DNA of 64,000 nt from Candidatus Limnocylindrales bacterium (GTDB lineage: Bacteria; Desulfobacterota; Binatia; UBA1149; CAITLU01): assembly GCA_035626395.1 (NCBI GenBank), contig DASPNR010000044.1, positions 248,001-312,000 of the forward strand, written 5' to 3'. Numbering within the stretch: position 1 is the first letter of the stretch; the number at the start of each line of letters is the position of its first letter. A program made the translations under genes and the position numbers. Positions 54,295 through 63,997 of this stretch are shown piece after piece. A model generated the notes under the pieces. That model made no database searches and was not told where the DNA came from. It worked only from the letters and a program-made list of their open reading frames with translations.

Positions 54295-56058
54295 CTACAG
54301 GGCCAGCTTGATTCCGAGCCCCCGAAGCTGCGCCGCATCCACCGCCGACGGCGCTTCGGTCAGCAGGCACGCCGCGCGCTGCGTCTTCGGGAACGCGATG
54401 ACGTCGCGGATCGAGTCGCTGCCCACCAGCATCGCGACCATTCGGTCCAGCCCCAGCGCCAGGCCTCCGTGCGGCGGCGCGCCGAAGCTGAGCGCCTCGA
54501 GCAGGAAGCCGAACTTCTGCCGCGCCTCTTCTTCGCCGATGCCGAGCACAGAAAACACCCGGCTCTGCACATCCCCGCGATGGATACGGATGGAGCCGCC
54601 GCCGAGCTCGGTGCCGTTGAGCACGATGTCGTAGGCGTCCGCCCGCACGCTCTCCGGATCGCTCTCCAGGCGTTCGAGGTCGGCCGCCTTGGGCGACGTG
54701 AAAGGATGATGGAGCGCGAAGTATCGCTTTTCGGCCGCGTCGTACTCGACCAGCGGGAAGTCGACGACCCAAAGAAAGTTGAACGCGGTCTCGTCGATCA
54801 GCCCGCGCTCGGCCGCGACCTTGCCGCGCAGGTTCCCGAGAACCGCCGCCACGACCTTCCTGGAGTCGGCGCCGAACAGGACCAGATCGCCGTCCTCGAT
54901 GCCCAGGCGCGACGCCAGCTGGGCGCGCTCGCCCTCGGACAGGAACTTGACGATGGGCGACTGCCACTCCCCGCCGGCCACCTTGATCCACGCCATGCCC
55001 TTGGCGCCAAAGCCGGCGGCGTACGCGCCGAGGTCGTCGATCTCCTTGCGCGACATGCCGGCGCCGCCTTTGACGTTGATGGCCTTGACCACGCCGCCGC
55101 CGTCGACCGCCGCGCGAAAGACCTTGAACTCGCTGGCGCCGAGGACGTCGGTCAGGTCGACCAGCTCCAGGCCGAAGCGGGTGTCGGGGCGGTCGCTGCC
55201 GTAGCGGCTCATCGCCTCGTCGTAGGACATGCGCGGGAACGGTTCCTCGAAGGGCCGCTCCAGCACCGCGGTGAAGATCTGCTTCAGCATCCCTTCGACG
55301 AGCTGGATGATCGTCTCCTGGGTCGGGAAGGCCATCTCCAGATCGATCTGCGTGAACTCGGGCTGGCGGTCCGCGCGCAGGTCTTCGTCCCGGAAGCAGC
55401 GGGCGATCTGGTAGTAGCGGTCGTAGCCCGAGACCATCAAGAGCTGCTTGAACAGCTGCGGCGACTGCGGCAGCGCGAAGAAGCTTCCGAGATTCACGCG
55501 CGACGGCACCAGGTAGTCGCGCGCACCTTCGGGCGTCGAGCGCGTCAGGATCGGCGTCTCGATCTCGAGGAAGCCGCGATCGGAAAGGTAGTTGCGCGCG
55601 ATGTGGCAGACCTGATGACGGACGCGCAGGTTGCGCTGCATGACCGGGCGCCGAAGGTCGAGGTAGCGGTAGCGCAGGCGCACGTTCTCGGTCAGCGAGG
55701 CCGAATCGTCGATGGCGAAGGGAATCGGCTTGGAGGTGTTCAGGACCTCGAGCTCGGACGCCAGCAGCTCGACCTCGCCCGTCTGCATCTTGGGATTGAC
55801 CGTCTCGGCCGTGCGCCTTCGCAGGCGGCCGTGGACGCGGATCACGAACTCGCTGCGCAGGTCGCCGGCCGTCGCATGGGCCGCGCCGCCGGTCTCGGGA
55901 TCGAAGACGATCTGGACGATGCCGGTGTGGTCGCGCAGGTCGACGAAGATCACGCCGCCGTGATCGCGGCGGGCATCGACCCAGCCGACCAGCTCGAGCT
56001 CGCGCCCGGCGTCCTTCTCGCGCGGCTCCCCGCAGTAACAGCTACGCTCCACTTTCAA
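54295..56058 (-). CDS. aspS: aspartyl-tRNA synthetase
   Basis: 587 residues, the bacterial-type length with OB-fold, catalytic core and GAD insert. GWVDARRDHGGVIFVDLRDH opens the anticodon-binding domain, LRYRYLDLRR and ARCFRDEDLRADRQPEFTQI are motif 1/2 regions, and GGLALGLDRMVAMLVGSDSIR with DVIAFPKTQRA is motif 3 and the end. The start is unusual: TTG 56058 overlaps the hisS stop in TTGA; GTG 56052 two codons later is the alternative. Whether it is discriminating for Asp only cannot be decided without checking gatCAB elsewhere. Confidence 0.96.
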   Translation of the reverse strand: MKVERSCYCGEPREKDAGRELELVGWVDARRDHGGVIFVDLRDHTGIVQIVFDPETGGAAHATAGDLRSEFVIRVHGRLRRRTAETVNPKMQTGEVELLASELEVLNTSKPIPFAIDDSASLTENVRLRYRYLDLRRPVMQRNLRVRHQVCHIARNYLSDRGFLEIETPILTRSTPEGARDYLVPSRVNLGSFFALPQSPQLFKQLLMVSGYDRYYQIARCFRDEDLRADRQPEFTQIDLEMAFPTQETIIQLVEGMLKQIFTAVLERPFEEPFPRMSYDEAMSRYGSDRPDTRFGLELVDLTDVLGASEFKVFRAAVDGGGVVKAINVKGGAGMSRKEIDDLGAYAAGFGAKGMAWIKVAGGEWQSPIVKFLSEGERAQLASRLGIEDGDLVLFGADSRKVVAAVLGNLRGKVAAERGLIDETAFNFLWVVDFPLVEYDAAEKRYFALHHPFTSPKAADLERLESDPESVRADAYDIVLNGTELGGGSIRIHRGDVQSRVFSVLGIGEEEARQKFGFLLEALSFGAPPHGGLALGLDRMVAMLVGSDSIRDVIAFPKTQRAACLLTEAPSAVDAAQLRGLGIKLAL

Positions 56059-57332
56059 GCTACCTCATCGATGCCGGTCAAAACGGCTTGAATTGCCAGC
56101 GCATCGTCATCGAGCGCGAACAGCGACGGATGGTCCTTCTGGGCGTGCAGGTCGCGAACCGTCGCGCGTCCCTGGGCCAGCTCGGTCTCGCCGACGATGA
56201 CGACGAACCGGACGCCGAGCTTGTCGGCGCGCTGCATCTGCGCCTTCAGCCGCCGGCGCGCGGACTCGACCTCGACCCGCGTGCCTGTTTGCCTCAGCCT
56301 TCGCGCCAGAGCGAGTGATGCGGGCGCGGCCTCGTCTCCGATGGGAGCGATGAGAATGCGCGGCGGGGACGGCGGCCGGGCCGCCTCGCGCGAGGCCAGC
56401 TCGAGGCGCTCGACGCCGAACGCGAAACCGATGCCGGGAACGTCGGGGCCGCCGAGCGCGCGGACGAGGCCGTCGTAGCGACCGCCGCCGCCGACGGCGT
56501 CCTGCGAGCCGAGGCCGGAGGCCACGACCTCGAAGGCGGTGCGGCAGTAGTAGTCGAGCCCGCGCACCATGCGCGGGTTGGCGTGCACCTCCACGCCCGC
56601 GGCGGCCAGCAGGCGCAGCACCTCGTCGTGATGCGCGCGGCACGGATCGCAGAGGCGGTCGATCATCATCGGCGCCTCCGCCATCGCCACGCGGCAGCAC
56701 TCCTGCTTGCAGTCGAGCAGGCGCAGCGGGTTCCGATCGAGCCGGGCCTTGCAGTCCTCGCACAGCTGTTCGATCCGGCCGCGGCCGTACTCGGCCAGAG
56801 CATCGCGGTAGGCGGGGCGGCAAGCCGCGTCGCCGAGCGAGTTGATCTCGATGCGCATGCCCGAGACGCCGATGGCGGTGCAGATGTCGGCCACCAGGCA
56901 CAGCGTCTCGGCGTCGGCGCCCGGATCGTCGCGGCCGAGCAGCTCGGCGCCGATCTGCGTGAACTGGCGGTAGCGGCCTTTCTGCGGACGCTCGCGCCGG
57001 AACATCGGTCCGCTGTAGTGGAGCCTCGCCACCGGCAACGAGCGCGGCAGCCCGCCTTCGATGTAGGCTCGCACGACGCTGGCCGTGCCCTCGGGGCGCA
57101 GCGCGACAATCGAGCCGTCGCGATCCTCGAACGCGTACATCTCCTTCTCGACGATGTCGGAGGTGGCGCCGACGGAGCGGCTGAAGAGCTCGACCTTCTC
57201 TAGAAGAGGAAGCTCTATCTCGCCGTAACCGTAGGCTTCCAGAACTCGGCGAGCAGTCGTCAGGATGTCGTGCCGGCGCGCCGCCTCCTCGGGCAGGACG
57301 TCGCGGAAGCCTTTGATGGAGGTGATGGCCAT
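56055..57332 (-). CDS. hisS: histidyl-tRNA synthetase
   Basis: 425 residues. ITSIKGFRDVLPEEAARRHD opens it, ALRPEGTASVVRAYIEG and MFRRERPQKGRYRQFTQIGAELLG are class II motifs 1-2, RGLDYYCRTAFEVV is the His-specific motif, and GIGFAFGVERLEL is motif 3, followed by a C-terminal anticodon-binding domain. A Cys-rich insert (LCEDCKARLDRNPLRLLDCK with nearby CC and CDPC) is typical of many bacterial HisRS. It follows comEC by 76 bases and overlaps aspS. Confidence 0.97.
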   Translation of the reverse strand: MAITSIKGFRDVLPEEAARRHDILTTARRVLEAYGYGEIELPLLEKVELFSRSVGATSDIVEKEMYAFEDRDGSIVALRPEGTASVVRAYIEGGLPRSLPVARLHYSGPMFRRERPQKGRYRQFTQIGAELLGRDDPGADAETLCLVADICTAIGVSGMRIEINSLGDAACRPAYRDALAEYGRGRIEQLCEDCKARLDRNPLRLLDCKQECCRVAMAEAPMMIDRLCDPCRAHHDEVLRLLAAAGVEVHANPRMVRGLDYYCRTAFEVVASGLGSQDAVGGGGRYDGLVRALGGPDVPGIGFAFGVERLELASREAARPPSPPRILIAPIGDEAAPASLALARRLRQTGTRVEVESARRRLKAQMQRADKLGVRFVVIVGETELAQGRATVRDLHAQKDHPSLFALDDDALAIQAVLTGIDEVA

Positions 57333-57408
57333 GGCCGTCGGGTGCGGTCGCGCACGCGCAAGAGGCGTCGGGCCGGCGGCTGACTTATTGGCGGGCAGGC
57401 GCGGGGTG

Positions 57409-59949
57409 TCAAAGTAGCGGACGTGCGCCATCGCGGGCGGTATCGACGGAGATGCCGCCGCGGCGCAGGACAACGTGAACGCCGCCGGTGCGGTCCGTGC
57501 GCAGCCACAGCGCCCCAGCGGCAAGAAAGCGCTGCTCGACGGCGGGCGCCGGAAAGCCGTAGCGATTGTCGAGACCCAGCGATGCCACCGCGACCGACGG
57601 TGCGACGGCAGCGACCAGGGGCGGCGTCGAGGAGGTTCGGCTGCCGTGGTGCGGCACCTTGAGAACGTGCGCGCGCAGCGCGTCCTGGCCCGCCGCCGAG
57701 ACCAGCGCCGCTTCCCCCGCCGCTTCGATGTCGCCGGTGAACAGCGCCCGGTACCCCGCATGCTCGAACGACAGCACGATCGAGCGATCGTTGGCGTCGC
57801 AGCTTCCCTGCTCGTCCCGCGGCGCCAGCACGCGAACTCCCGGCGCGGCATCCGTGCCCGCGCCGACGCGGCGCACGACGGTACCGGCGGCCGCCGCTCG
57901 CGCGATCAACCGCGCCGCCGCTTCCGAATCGCAGCGGCCCGCGGGCAGCCACAGCTCGCCCACGTCGAACTGATCGAGCAGCTCGAGGAAGGCGCCGCTG
58001 TGATCGGCCTGAACATGGCTCGCGACGAGCCAATCGATGCGGTGGACCCAGAGCCGGCGCAGCAGCGGTGCCATGACCAGATGGCCGCGGCCGGGCGGGC
58101 CGCCGTCGATGACCATCACGCGCCCGCCCGGCATCCGCACGACCGCACCATCTCCCTGGCCCACCGACGCGAACCAGAGGTCGGCAACGTCGCTGCGATA
58201 GCGCGTATGCAGGCCGGTCACGACGCAGGCGGCGATGGCTGCGACGAGCAAGGGCAGCCCGCGCCGGCGAAGCGGCAACGGCGCCAGCAGCAGGAACGGG
58301 GTGGCAGAAAGGCACGCCGTCAGCAGCGGCCCCGGCTCCGGCGTCGCCACGGCCGCTCCGGGAATGGCGGCCGTCCAGTGCGCAAGCGCCGCCAGCGAGT
58401 CGCCGAGCAGGCTCCCGAGATCGATGAGCCAGCCCGCAGGCTGCGGCCCGAGCGGAAGCGTCACCACCGCCAGCAGACCGACGACGACGATCGTGCTGAC
58501 GACCGGGGCCGCCACGAGGTTGGCGACCGGAGCGATCAGCGACACGCGGTGAAAGCACTGCGCGACCAATGGTGACGTAACCAGCCAACAAACCAGGACC
58601 ACAGCCAGGCCTTCGCGTGCCACTCGAAGTGCCGCGGCGCGCCTCGGGCCGCCTGCGGATGAATGCGATGGCGAGGCGGTCAGGCTCGCGGGATCCGCCG
58701 GTCCGCCAGCACGCGACCTGGCAAGGACGATGAGCGCGCCCACGGCGGCGAAGGACAGCTGGAATCCCGCCTCTTCGCCGACGCCCGGCATCTGGAAGGC
58801 GAGCAGCACCGCGCTGCCGCCGAGCGCGCGCAGGCCGTCGTCGGGCCGGCCGCGCCACATGGCGATCAGCGTGGCTGCGGCCATCAGCACGGACCGGGTG
58901 ACGGAAACGCCGCCGCCGGAGATGGCGGCATAGCCGAGGAGGGCGGCCATCGCGGTCACCGCGGCGGCGCGCATGACGTCGTACCCCGCCCTCACGGCCG
59001 GAGTGGCCAGCGCGAGCCGGCGCACCACCGCCACGACCACGACGACGATCAACGCCATGTGCGAGCCGGAGATGGCCAGGTAGTGGGCCAGGCCTGCGTC
59101 GCGGATCGACTCGGAGACGGAGCGATCGATGCCCACGCGGTCGCCGATGATCAGTGCCTCCAGCAGCTCGGCGCCCTGCCCTCCCCGCCGTGCGCAAGCT
59201 TCGGAGAACGAGCGTCGCACGGCATCGACCAAGCCATCGTCGGCAGCCAGGCGCGCGACGTCCCGGTCGTCCCACGCGTAGGCGCCGGCCACGATGCCGC
59301 GGCGGGCGTTGTAGGCCGGCCAGTCGAACTCGCCGAAGTTGCCGAAGCCGGTGATGCGACGCAGCCGCGAGGTAACGCCGAGGCGGTCGCCTGTGCGCCA
59401 GAGCTGCTGCGTCGAACGGATCGAGAGGGAGATGCGGCCGCTTGCCGGTCGAAGCGCGCCGGTCTCGTCGCCGAGGCTTTCGAGCTCGAGCGCGATGCGC
59501 ACGCCGCCGCCGTACGTCGGCGCGACCTCCGCAACCCGGCCTTGGACGCGGACCTTGTGATCCGCCATGCCCTCTTCACGCAGCAGCGCCTGCGGCGTCG
59601 CGACCGCCTCCCGCGCAATCGACTCTCGTTCCCATGGCACGGCCACCAGTGCGCCTGCCGCGACCACCGCAGCCGCTGCAGCCAGAGCGCGCGGCGACAC
59701 GCGCTGCCGGCGCCACTCGTGCAGCACGGCTGCCGCCACGACGAGGCACGCAATGACCGTGAACGCACCGGCGCTTCGCGCGATGACGATCTGCTGCGCG
59801 AGCAGGACGGATGCACCAAGCAGGATCCAGAGCACCTTGGTGCCGTAGTCGGAGAAGCGCGAGGTGGGAAGAGATCGCGAGCAGGAAATGACGAACGTGT
59901 GCTGAACGCTGACGCGCCGGTGCCTGCACGGGCATTTTCTCCGCGGCAC
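57409..59949 (-). CDS. comEC: ComEC/Rec2-family DNA uptake channel
   Basis: 846 residues. An N-terminal OB-like domain (VRVQGRVAEVAPTYGGGV) is followed by the competence domain with LGYAAISGGGVSVTRSVLMA and many membrane helices, and a C-terminal metallo-beta-lactamase-like domain: LWFASVGQGDG, VMVIDGG, LVASHVQADHSGAFLEL, ANDRSIVL, LFTGDIE and KVPHHGSRTSS. The His-cluster motif reads SHVQADHSG rather than the classical HxHxDH, a variation also seen in active homologues. It would pass single-stranded DNA through the inner membrane during transformation. The start is uncertain: GTG 59949 is used, GTG 59835 would lie just before the first helix. Confidence 0.9.
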   Translation of the reverse strand: MPRRKCPCRHRRVSVQHTFVISCSRSLPTSRFSDYGTKVLWILLGASVLLAQQIVIARSAGAFTVIACLVVAAAVLHEWRRQRVSPRALAAAAAVVAAGALVAVPWERESIAREAVATPQALLREEGMADHKVRVQGRVAEVAPTYGGGVRIALELESLGDETGALRPASGRISLSIRSTQQLWRTGDRLGVTSRLRRITGFGNFGEFDWPAYNARRGIVAGAYAWDDRDVARLAADDGLVDAVRRSFSEACARRGGQGAELLEALIIGDRVGIDRSVSESIRDAGLAHYLAISGSHMALIVVVVVAVVRRLALATPAVRAGYDVMRAAAVTAMAALLGYAAISGGGVSVTRSVLMAAATLIAMWRGRPDDGLRALGGSAVLLAFQMPGVGEEAGFQLSFAAVGALIVLARSRAGGPADPASLTASPSHSSAGGPRRAAALRVAREGLAVVLVCWLVTSPLVAQCFHRVSLIAPVANLVAAPVVSTIVVVGLLAVVTLPLGPQPAGWLIDLGSLLGDSLAALAHWTAAIPGAAVATPEPGPLLTACLSATPFLLLAPLPLRRRGLPLLVAAIAACVVTGLHTRYRSDVADLWFASVGQGDGAVVRMPGGRVMVIDGGPPGRGHLVMAPLLRRLWVHRIDWLVASHVQADHSGAFLELLDQFDVGELWLPAGRCDSEAAARLIARAAAAGTVVRRVGAGTDAAPGVRVLAPRDEQGSCDANDRSIVLSFEHAGYRALFTGDIEAAGEAALVSAAGQDALRAHVLKVPHHGSRTSSTPPLVAAVAPSVAVASLGLDNRYGFPAPAVEQRFLAAGALWLRTDRTGGVHVVLRRGGISVDTARDGARPLL

Positions 59950-60017
59950 CGGCGGCCGCGAGATCTACGCGAGCGGAGGCTGAGGCGGCCGCGAGTGCCG
60001 CCGTGCCAATTCGAGCG

Positions 60018-60434
60018 CTACGGATGCTCCGACAGCCACCCCTCGAGCTCGGCGATCTCGCGGCGACGCACCTCGACGACGCGCCGGGCGAGCTCCTGCA
60101 GCTTCGCATCGCTGCCGTCGTCGATCGCGCGCTGCGCCAGCCGGACGTCTTCTTCGAGGCTGCGCCGCAGGGCCGCGGCAAACGCGCGATCGGCGTCGGC
60201 GTGTGCCGCCGGCGGCGCGCTCTGCGCCGCTGCAGGCGCCGCCGGCGCGGCGGCCGGGCGCGACTTCCTCGCACGATCCTTTTCCGCTGCCTTGAGCTGA
60301 TTCTCGTACGAGGCCGCTCCATGCCCGGCGCCGGCGGGCGCCGCGACTGCCGCGGCGAGGACGGCAGCCGCAACGCTCATGCCGAGCGCACAGGCCACAC
60401 TCGCAATCGTCGGGCGTGCGAATGGACGCATCAT
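60018..60434 (-). CDS. small secreted DUF305-like helical protein
   Basis: 138 residues. MRPFARPTIASVACALGMSV followed by an Ala-rich hydrophobic stretch ending AGAG is a signal peptide. A low-complexity Ala/Pro linker follows, then a helical domain with FAAALRRSLEEDVRLAQRAI and QELARRVVEVRRREIAELEG then WLSEHP. The last pattern matches the C-terminal helix of DUF305 proteins, but the MxxHHxxA metal-ligand His pair of DUF305 is missing. Two adjacent ATGs overlap the TGA of the small gene upstream, so the pair is probably translationally coupled. The function is unknown. Confidence 0.65.
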   Translation of the reverse strand: MMRPFARPTIASVACALGMSVAAAVLAAAVAAPAGAGHGAASYENQLKAAEKDRARKSRPAAAPAAPAAAQSAPPAAHADADRAFAAALRRSLEEDVRLAQRAIDDGSDAKLQELARRVVEVRRREIAELEGWLSEHP

Positions 60435-60595
60435 TGGACGCCGCAGGAATGGATCGACGGAGCCGCGGTGGACGCGCGCTTGCCCTTCAGTTTGCATCCC
60501 AGGTACGTGGCGCCGGTGACCTCGAAAGAACTGCCGCCGGCAGACGCGCCGGCGATCGTCAGGACGCAAGGGATTGCGACGATCCTGCTTCGCAT
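60431..60595 (-). CDS. 54-residue putative secreted peptide
   Basis: A short gene of 54 residues. MRSRIVAIPCVLTIAGASAG is a plausible signal peptide, and the mature part has two Cys in SFEVTGATYLGCKLKGKR and IHSCGVQ. GGAGGG lies six bases before the ATG, a strong Shine-Dalgarno. Its TGA overlaps the ATGATG start of the DUF305-like gene (sequence CAATGATGC). The good ribosome binding site, the signal peptide and the coupling argue that it is real; no family is recognised. Confidence 0.55.
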   Translation of the reverse strand: MRSRIVAIPCVLTIAGASAGGSSFEVTGATYLGCKLKGKRASTAAPSIHSCGVQ

Positions 60596-60817
60596 GGGTT
60601 CCCTCCTGCGCGCGAGGAGCGCTGTTGCGCGCCGTAGGACACGGCACGTGCACGACCGCGTACAACGCTGAGGCTCGGATCACAACAGCCTCGAAGCTAT
60701 GCCCGTGCTCCCAGGTGGGTATGCGCGCCGTCATGCGCTGCAGCGGACGCGCTCTCGCCCAGTGCGCGGCGGGTGCGGCGACGGCACCGCCGAGTGATGC
60801 GCGGCGGCAGCGAAGCG
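60596..60817. other. 222-base gap, no gene recognised
   Basis: It lies between uvrC and the small secreted gene on the same strand. A GGAGGG Shine-Dalgarno for the small gene is at its left edge. No terminator or convincing promoter was found. Confidence 0.5.
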
Positions 60818-62974
60818 TCAGGTCTCGCCGCCGCTGCCGGTCTCCGCATCGACGGCGTCCGTCGAAACGCCCGCGTCCGTGGCATCGCTCGCGCCCGGCG
60901 AACCGCCCGCGGCCACAGCATTGCTCGCGCCCGGCGAACCGCCCGCGGCCACAGCATTGCTCGCGCCTGGCGAACCGCCCGCGGCCACAGCATTGCCGGC
61001 GCCGGTCGGATCGCACGCGGCCACCGCATCGCCCGGCGCCTCGCCGGCATCGTCCACAGCCACCGCCGCCTTGGCCGCCGCCGGACCGAGCTTTCGCACC
61101 ACGGCCTCGGCCAGCACGCGGCCGATGCGGGAAACCGAGGCGATCTCCTCCACGCTCGCCTCGCTCATGCGCTTGACGCTGCCGAAGTGACGCAGCAGGG
61201 CGCGGCGGCGCGTCGGACCGATTCCGTCGATCTCGTCGAGCACCGAGCGGAGCCTTCGCTTGGCGCGAACCTCGCGATGGAACGTGATGGCGAAGCGGTG
61301 CGCTTCGTCGCGGATGTGCTGGAGCAGGAACAGCGCGTTCGAATTGCGCCGCAGCGTGATCGGGTTGGCGCGTCCGGGCCGGAAGATGCGCTCCTCGCTG
61401 TGTTCGATCTTCTCGTCCTGGAAGTCGCCGCGCACGCGGTCCTTCGCAATCGATGCCAGCTCGATGCCCTCGACGCCGATCTCCTTCATCGCCTCCACGG
61501 CCATGGCGAGCTGGCCCCGCCCGCCGTCGACCAGAAGCAGGTCGGGCAGCCCACCCTCGGCCTTTCCGCGCGTCAGACGGCGCGAGAGCACTTCCTTCAT
61601 CGCGGCAAAATCGTCGTTGCGCTGCACTCCGCGAAGCTTGTAGCGGCGGTACCCGCGCTTGTCCGGCATGCCCTCGTCGAACGCGACCATGGATGCGACG
61701 ACCGCCTCGCCCTGGACGTGGCTGATGTCGAAGCACTCGATGCGTTTGGGCGTCGAAGCCAGGCCGAGCTTGCTGCGCAGCTCTTCCATCATGCGCTCGC
61801 GGCGGGCGCTCTCGTCGTTGCGCTCCGCAAACGCGTGCTGCGCGTTCTCCACGGCCATCTCGACCAGCCGGCGCTTGTCGCCGCGCTGAGGGACCAGAAC
61901 CGACACCTTGGTGCCGCGCAGGCCGGTCAGATAGTCGGCAACGGCATCCATGCCTTCGAACGGGATGGGCAGCAGGACCTCCTCGGGGATGTAGCGGCTG
62001 CCTTCATAGAAGCGGCTGACCAGCTCCGAGAGCACCTCTTCATCGGGAAACTCGAAATCCTCGAACTGGTACGAGTTGTTGCTGACGAGCTTTCCTCCGC
62101 GCACCAGCAGCACCTGCGCCTCGATGAAGCCGCCTTCGCGGAAGATGCCGAATACGTCGCGATCGCCGCCGCCGTGCACCAGCACCTTCTGCTTCTCCGC
62201 CACCTTGGCAACGGCATCGATGCGATCGCGGATGCGCGCGGCCTCCTCGTACCGCTCCTCCTCGGCGGCGCTGATCATCGCCTCGCGCATCTCGTGCAGG
62301 AGGACGTCGCTCTTGCCCTCGAGCAGCTGCGTGGCGCCGCGAAGCTGCCTCTCGTACTCGTCGCGGTCGACGGGAAGCACACATGGGCCGAGGCAGCGCT
62401 TGATCTGATACTCCAGGCACGGACGCGAGCGGTTGCGGAAGACGGCGTTGGAACACGTCCGCAGCGGGAAGATCTTGCGCGCGACCTCGAGCGTCTCACG
62501 TATGCCCGATGCCGACGCGTAGGGGCCGAGGTAGAGGTTGCCGTCGCGTTCGATCTTGCGCGTGACCAGGATGCGCGGCCACGGATCCTTGACGGTCACC
62601 TTGACGGAGACGTAGCTCTTGTCGTCCTTGAGGTTGATGTTGTAGCGCGGCTTGTACTGCTTGATGAGGTTGTTCTCGAGGATCAATGCCTCGGTCTCGC
62701 TCACCGTCACCAGCGTCTCGAAGTCGACGGCGCGATTCATCAGGAAGCTTACCTGGTAGCGCCCGTCGCCTCCGCGCACGTAGCTCCGGACTCGGTCGCG
62801 CAGGCTCTTGGCCTTGCCGACGTAGATCACCTTCCCGCGCTTGTCCTTGAAGATGTACACACCCGGCCGGGCTGGGACGTGCGACGCCTTTTCGGCCAGC
62901 CGGTCGGCAATGACGTCGGCCGCCTCGGCGGGGACGTCATCCGGCGCGGGCTTTGGCTGCTGCTCGACGGCCAT
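60818..62974 (-). CDS. uvrC: excinuclease ABC subunit C
   Basis: 718 residues. The N-terminal GIY-YIG nuclease (GVYIFKDKRGKVIYVGKAKS then LRDRVRSY) is followed by the YSNA-type PRYNINLKDDKSY segment, a UVR domain (RYEEAARIRDRIDAV), the RNase H-like core with ECFDISHVQGEAVVASMV and LLLVDGGRGQL, and C-terminal HhH motifs (IDGIGPTRRRALLRHFGSVK). About 60 residues of Ala/Gly/Ser tail follow, including three 12-residue repeats. ATG 62974 is used; GTG 62983 adds three residues. UvrC makes both incisions in nucleotide excision repair. Confidence 0.96.
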   Translation of the reverse strand: MAVEQQPKPAPDDVPAEAADVIADRLAEKASHVPARPGVYIFKDKRGKVIYVGKAKSLRDRVRSYVRGGDGRYQVSFLMNRAVDFETLVTVSETEALILENNLIKQYKPRYNINLKDDKSYVSVKVTVKDPWPRILVTRKIERDGNLYLGPYASASGIRETLEVARKIFPLRTCSNAVFRNRSRPCLEYQIKRCLGPCVLPVDRDEYERQLRGATQLLEGKSDVLLHEMREAMISAAEEERYEEAARIRDRIDAVAKVAEKQKVLVHGGGDRDVFGIFREGGFIEAQVLLVRGGKLVSNNSYQFEDFEFPDEEVLSELVSRFYEGSRYIPEEVLLPIPFEGMDAVADYLTGLRGTKVSVLVPQRGDKRRLVEMAVENAQHAFAERNDESARRERMMEELRSKLGLASTPKRIECFDISHVQGEAVVASMVAFDEGMPDKRGYRRYKLRGVQRNDDFAAMKEVLSRRLTRGKAEGGLPDLLLVDGGRGQLAMAVEAMKEIGVEGIELASIAKDRVRGDFQDEKIEHSEERIFRPGRANPITLRRNSNALFLLQHIRDEAHRFAITFHREVRAKRRLRSVLDEIDGIGPTRRRALLRHFGSVKRMSEASVEEIASVSRIGRVLAEAVVRKLGPAAAKAAVAVDDAGEAPGDAVAACDPTGAGNAVAAGGSPGASNAVAAGGSPGASNAVAAGGSPGASDATDAGVSTDAVDAETGSGGET
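60888..60995. repeat. three tandem 36-bp copies in the uvrC 3' end
   Basis: Units 60888-60923, 60924-60959 and 60960-60995; the first two are identical and the third differs at one base. Each encodes the 12-residue unit NAVAAGGSPGAS. The length is a multiple of three, so the frame is kept. Confidence 0.95.
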
Positions 62975-63082
62975 CGCGTCCACTTAACCATTTCGCGGCG
63001 GTCAGCACAGCCGCGTTCGTCGCGGTCAGCAAGCGGCGCGGCGACTGCGATTCGATGAGCGCGGCTGCCGGCCCGCCGCGAG

Positions 63083-63997
63083 CTACGACAGCAGCTGCCT
63101 CCACCCCGGTCGCACGTCCGCGTACTCCGCCGAGGCGTCCGCGAGCTGCGCGGGGGGCAGCAATGCCATGCGCGAGGCGGGACGGCTGCCGTCGGCATAC
63201 GTCCACGTCGGTCGTTGTTCCACGAAAGGCAGCGCCAGGAGGTCGCCGAGCCCGAGCTCGCCGGGGTCGCGGTAGGCGGGGACGCCGATCCTTACTGCCG
63301 CCTGCGGCACGTTCAGACGGATCGTGCCGTGCAGATAGTCGGGAAAGCTGAAGATCGTCGACCAGTTCGAATCGGTCTCGTCCTCGACGATGGAATGGTG
63401 AATCCCATGCATGCGCGGCGTCGTCACCAGGCGGCACAACCGCCGTTCCAGCGACGCCGGCAGCTCCACGTTCGAGTGATGGAAGAGGATCGCCACCAGC
63501 GTGGCCGTCTGCCACGCCGACAGCGTGCGTGGGCTGGCGCCGAGAAGGAGGACCTGCCCGGCGCGCCACGGCACCGACAGGACCATTTCCGCGAAGTGGA
63601 ACCGCAGCGCCGTGCTCGCATCGAGGTCGAGGTCGGCGTGGTGAGCAACGTGGAAGCGCCACAGAAATGGCACCTTGTGCGTGAGCACGTGCCAGACGTA
63701 GAGCGTGTAGTCGAGGAGCACGATGCCGACGGCCGCCTCCAGCCACAGCGGCAGGCGCAGCTTCTGCAGCAGGCCCCAGCGCCGCTGCACCACCAGCCGC
63801 GACAGGCAGTCGGTGACGGGCTTTTCCGTCGCTCGTATGGCGGCCGCGCTCAGCGCCGCCACGGCAAGGTTGCGGCCGGTCCTGCCGGAGCGGTTCTCGG
63901 TGCGGCGACGCAGCGGCCGCCGCCCTTCCAGAAAGTACAGCGCCGCCAACGTGCCGAGGACGAGCGCGCCGCTGAGCCAGCCGGGCACCGGCCGCAT
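63083..63997 (-). CDS. sterol desaturase/fatty acid hydroxylase-superfamily membrane protein
   Basis: 304 residues from ATG 63997, three bases from the window edge, so an upstream start is possible. Several membrane helices flank His clusters: HVLTH, HVAHHADLD, HHSNVE and MHGIHHS, the HxxxH/HxxHH pattern of di-iron membrane oxygenases. The C-terminal part (TIRLNVPQAAVRIGVPAYRD and WTYADGSRP) is soluble. Members hydroxylate or desaturate lipids, sterols or hopanoids; the substrate is not inferable. Its neighbour uvrC is unrelated. Confidence 0.85.
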   Translation of the reverse strand: MRPVPGWLSGALVLGTLAALYFLEGRRPLRRRTENRSGRTGRNLAVAALSAAAIRATEKPVTDCLSRLVVQRRWGLLQKLRLPLWLEAAVGIVLLDYTLYVWHVLTHKVPFLWRFHVAHHADLDLDASTALRFHFAEMVLSVPWRAGQVLLLGASPRTLSAWQTATLVAILFHHSNVELPASLERRLCRLVTTPRMHGIHHSIVEDETDSNWSTIFSFPDYLHGTIRLNVPQAAVRIGVPAYRDPGELGLGDLLALPFVEQRPTWTYADGSRPASRMALLPPAQLADASAEYADVRPGWRQLLS

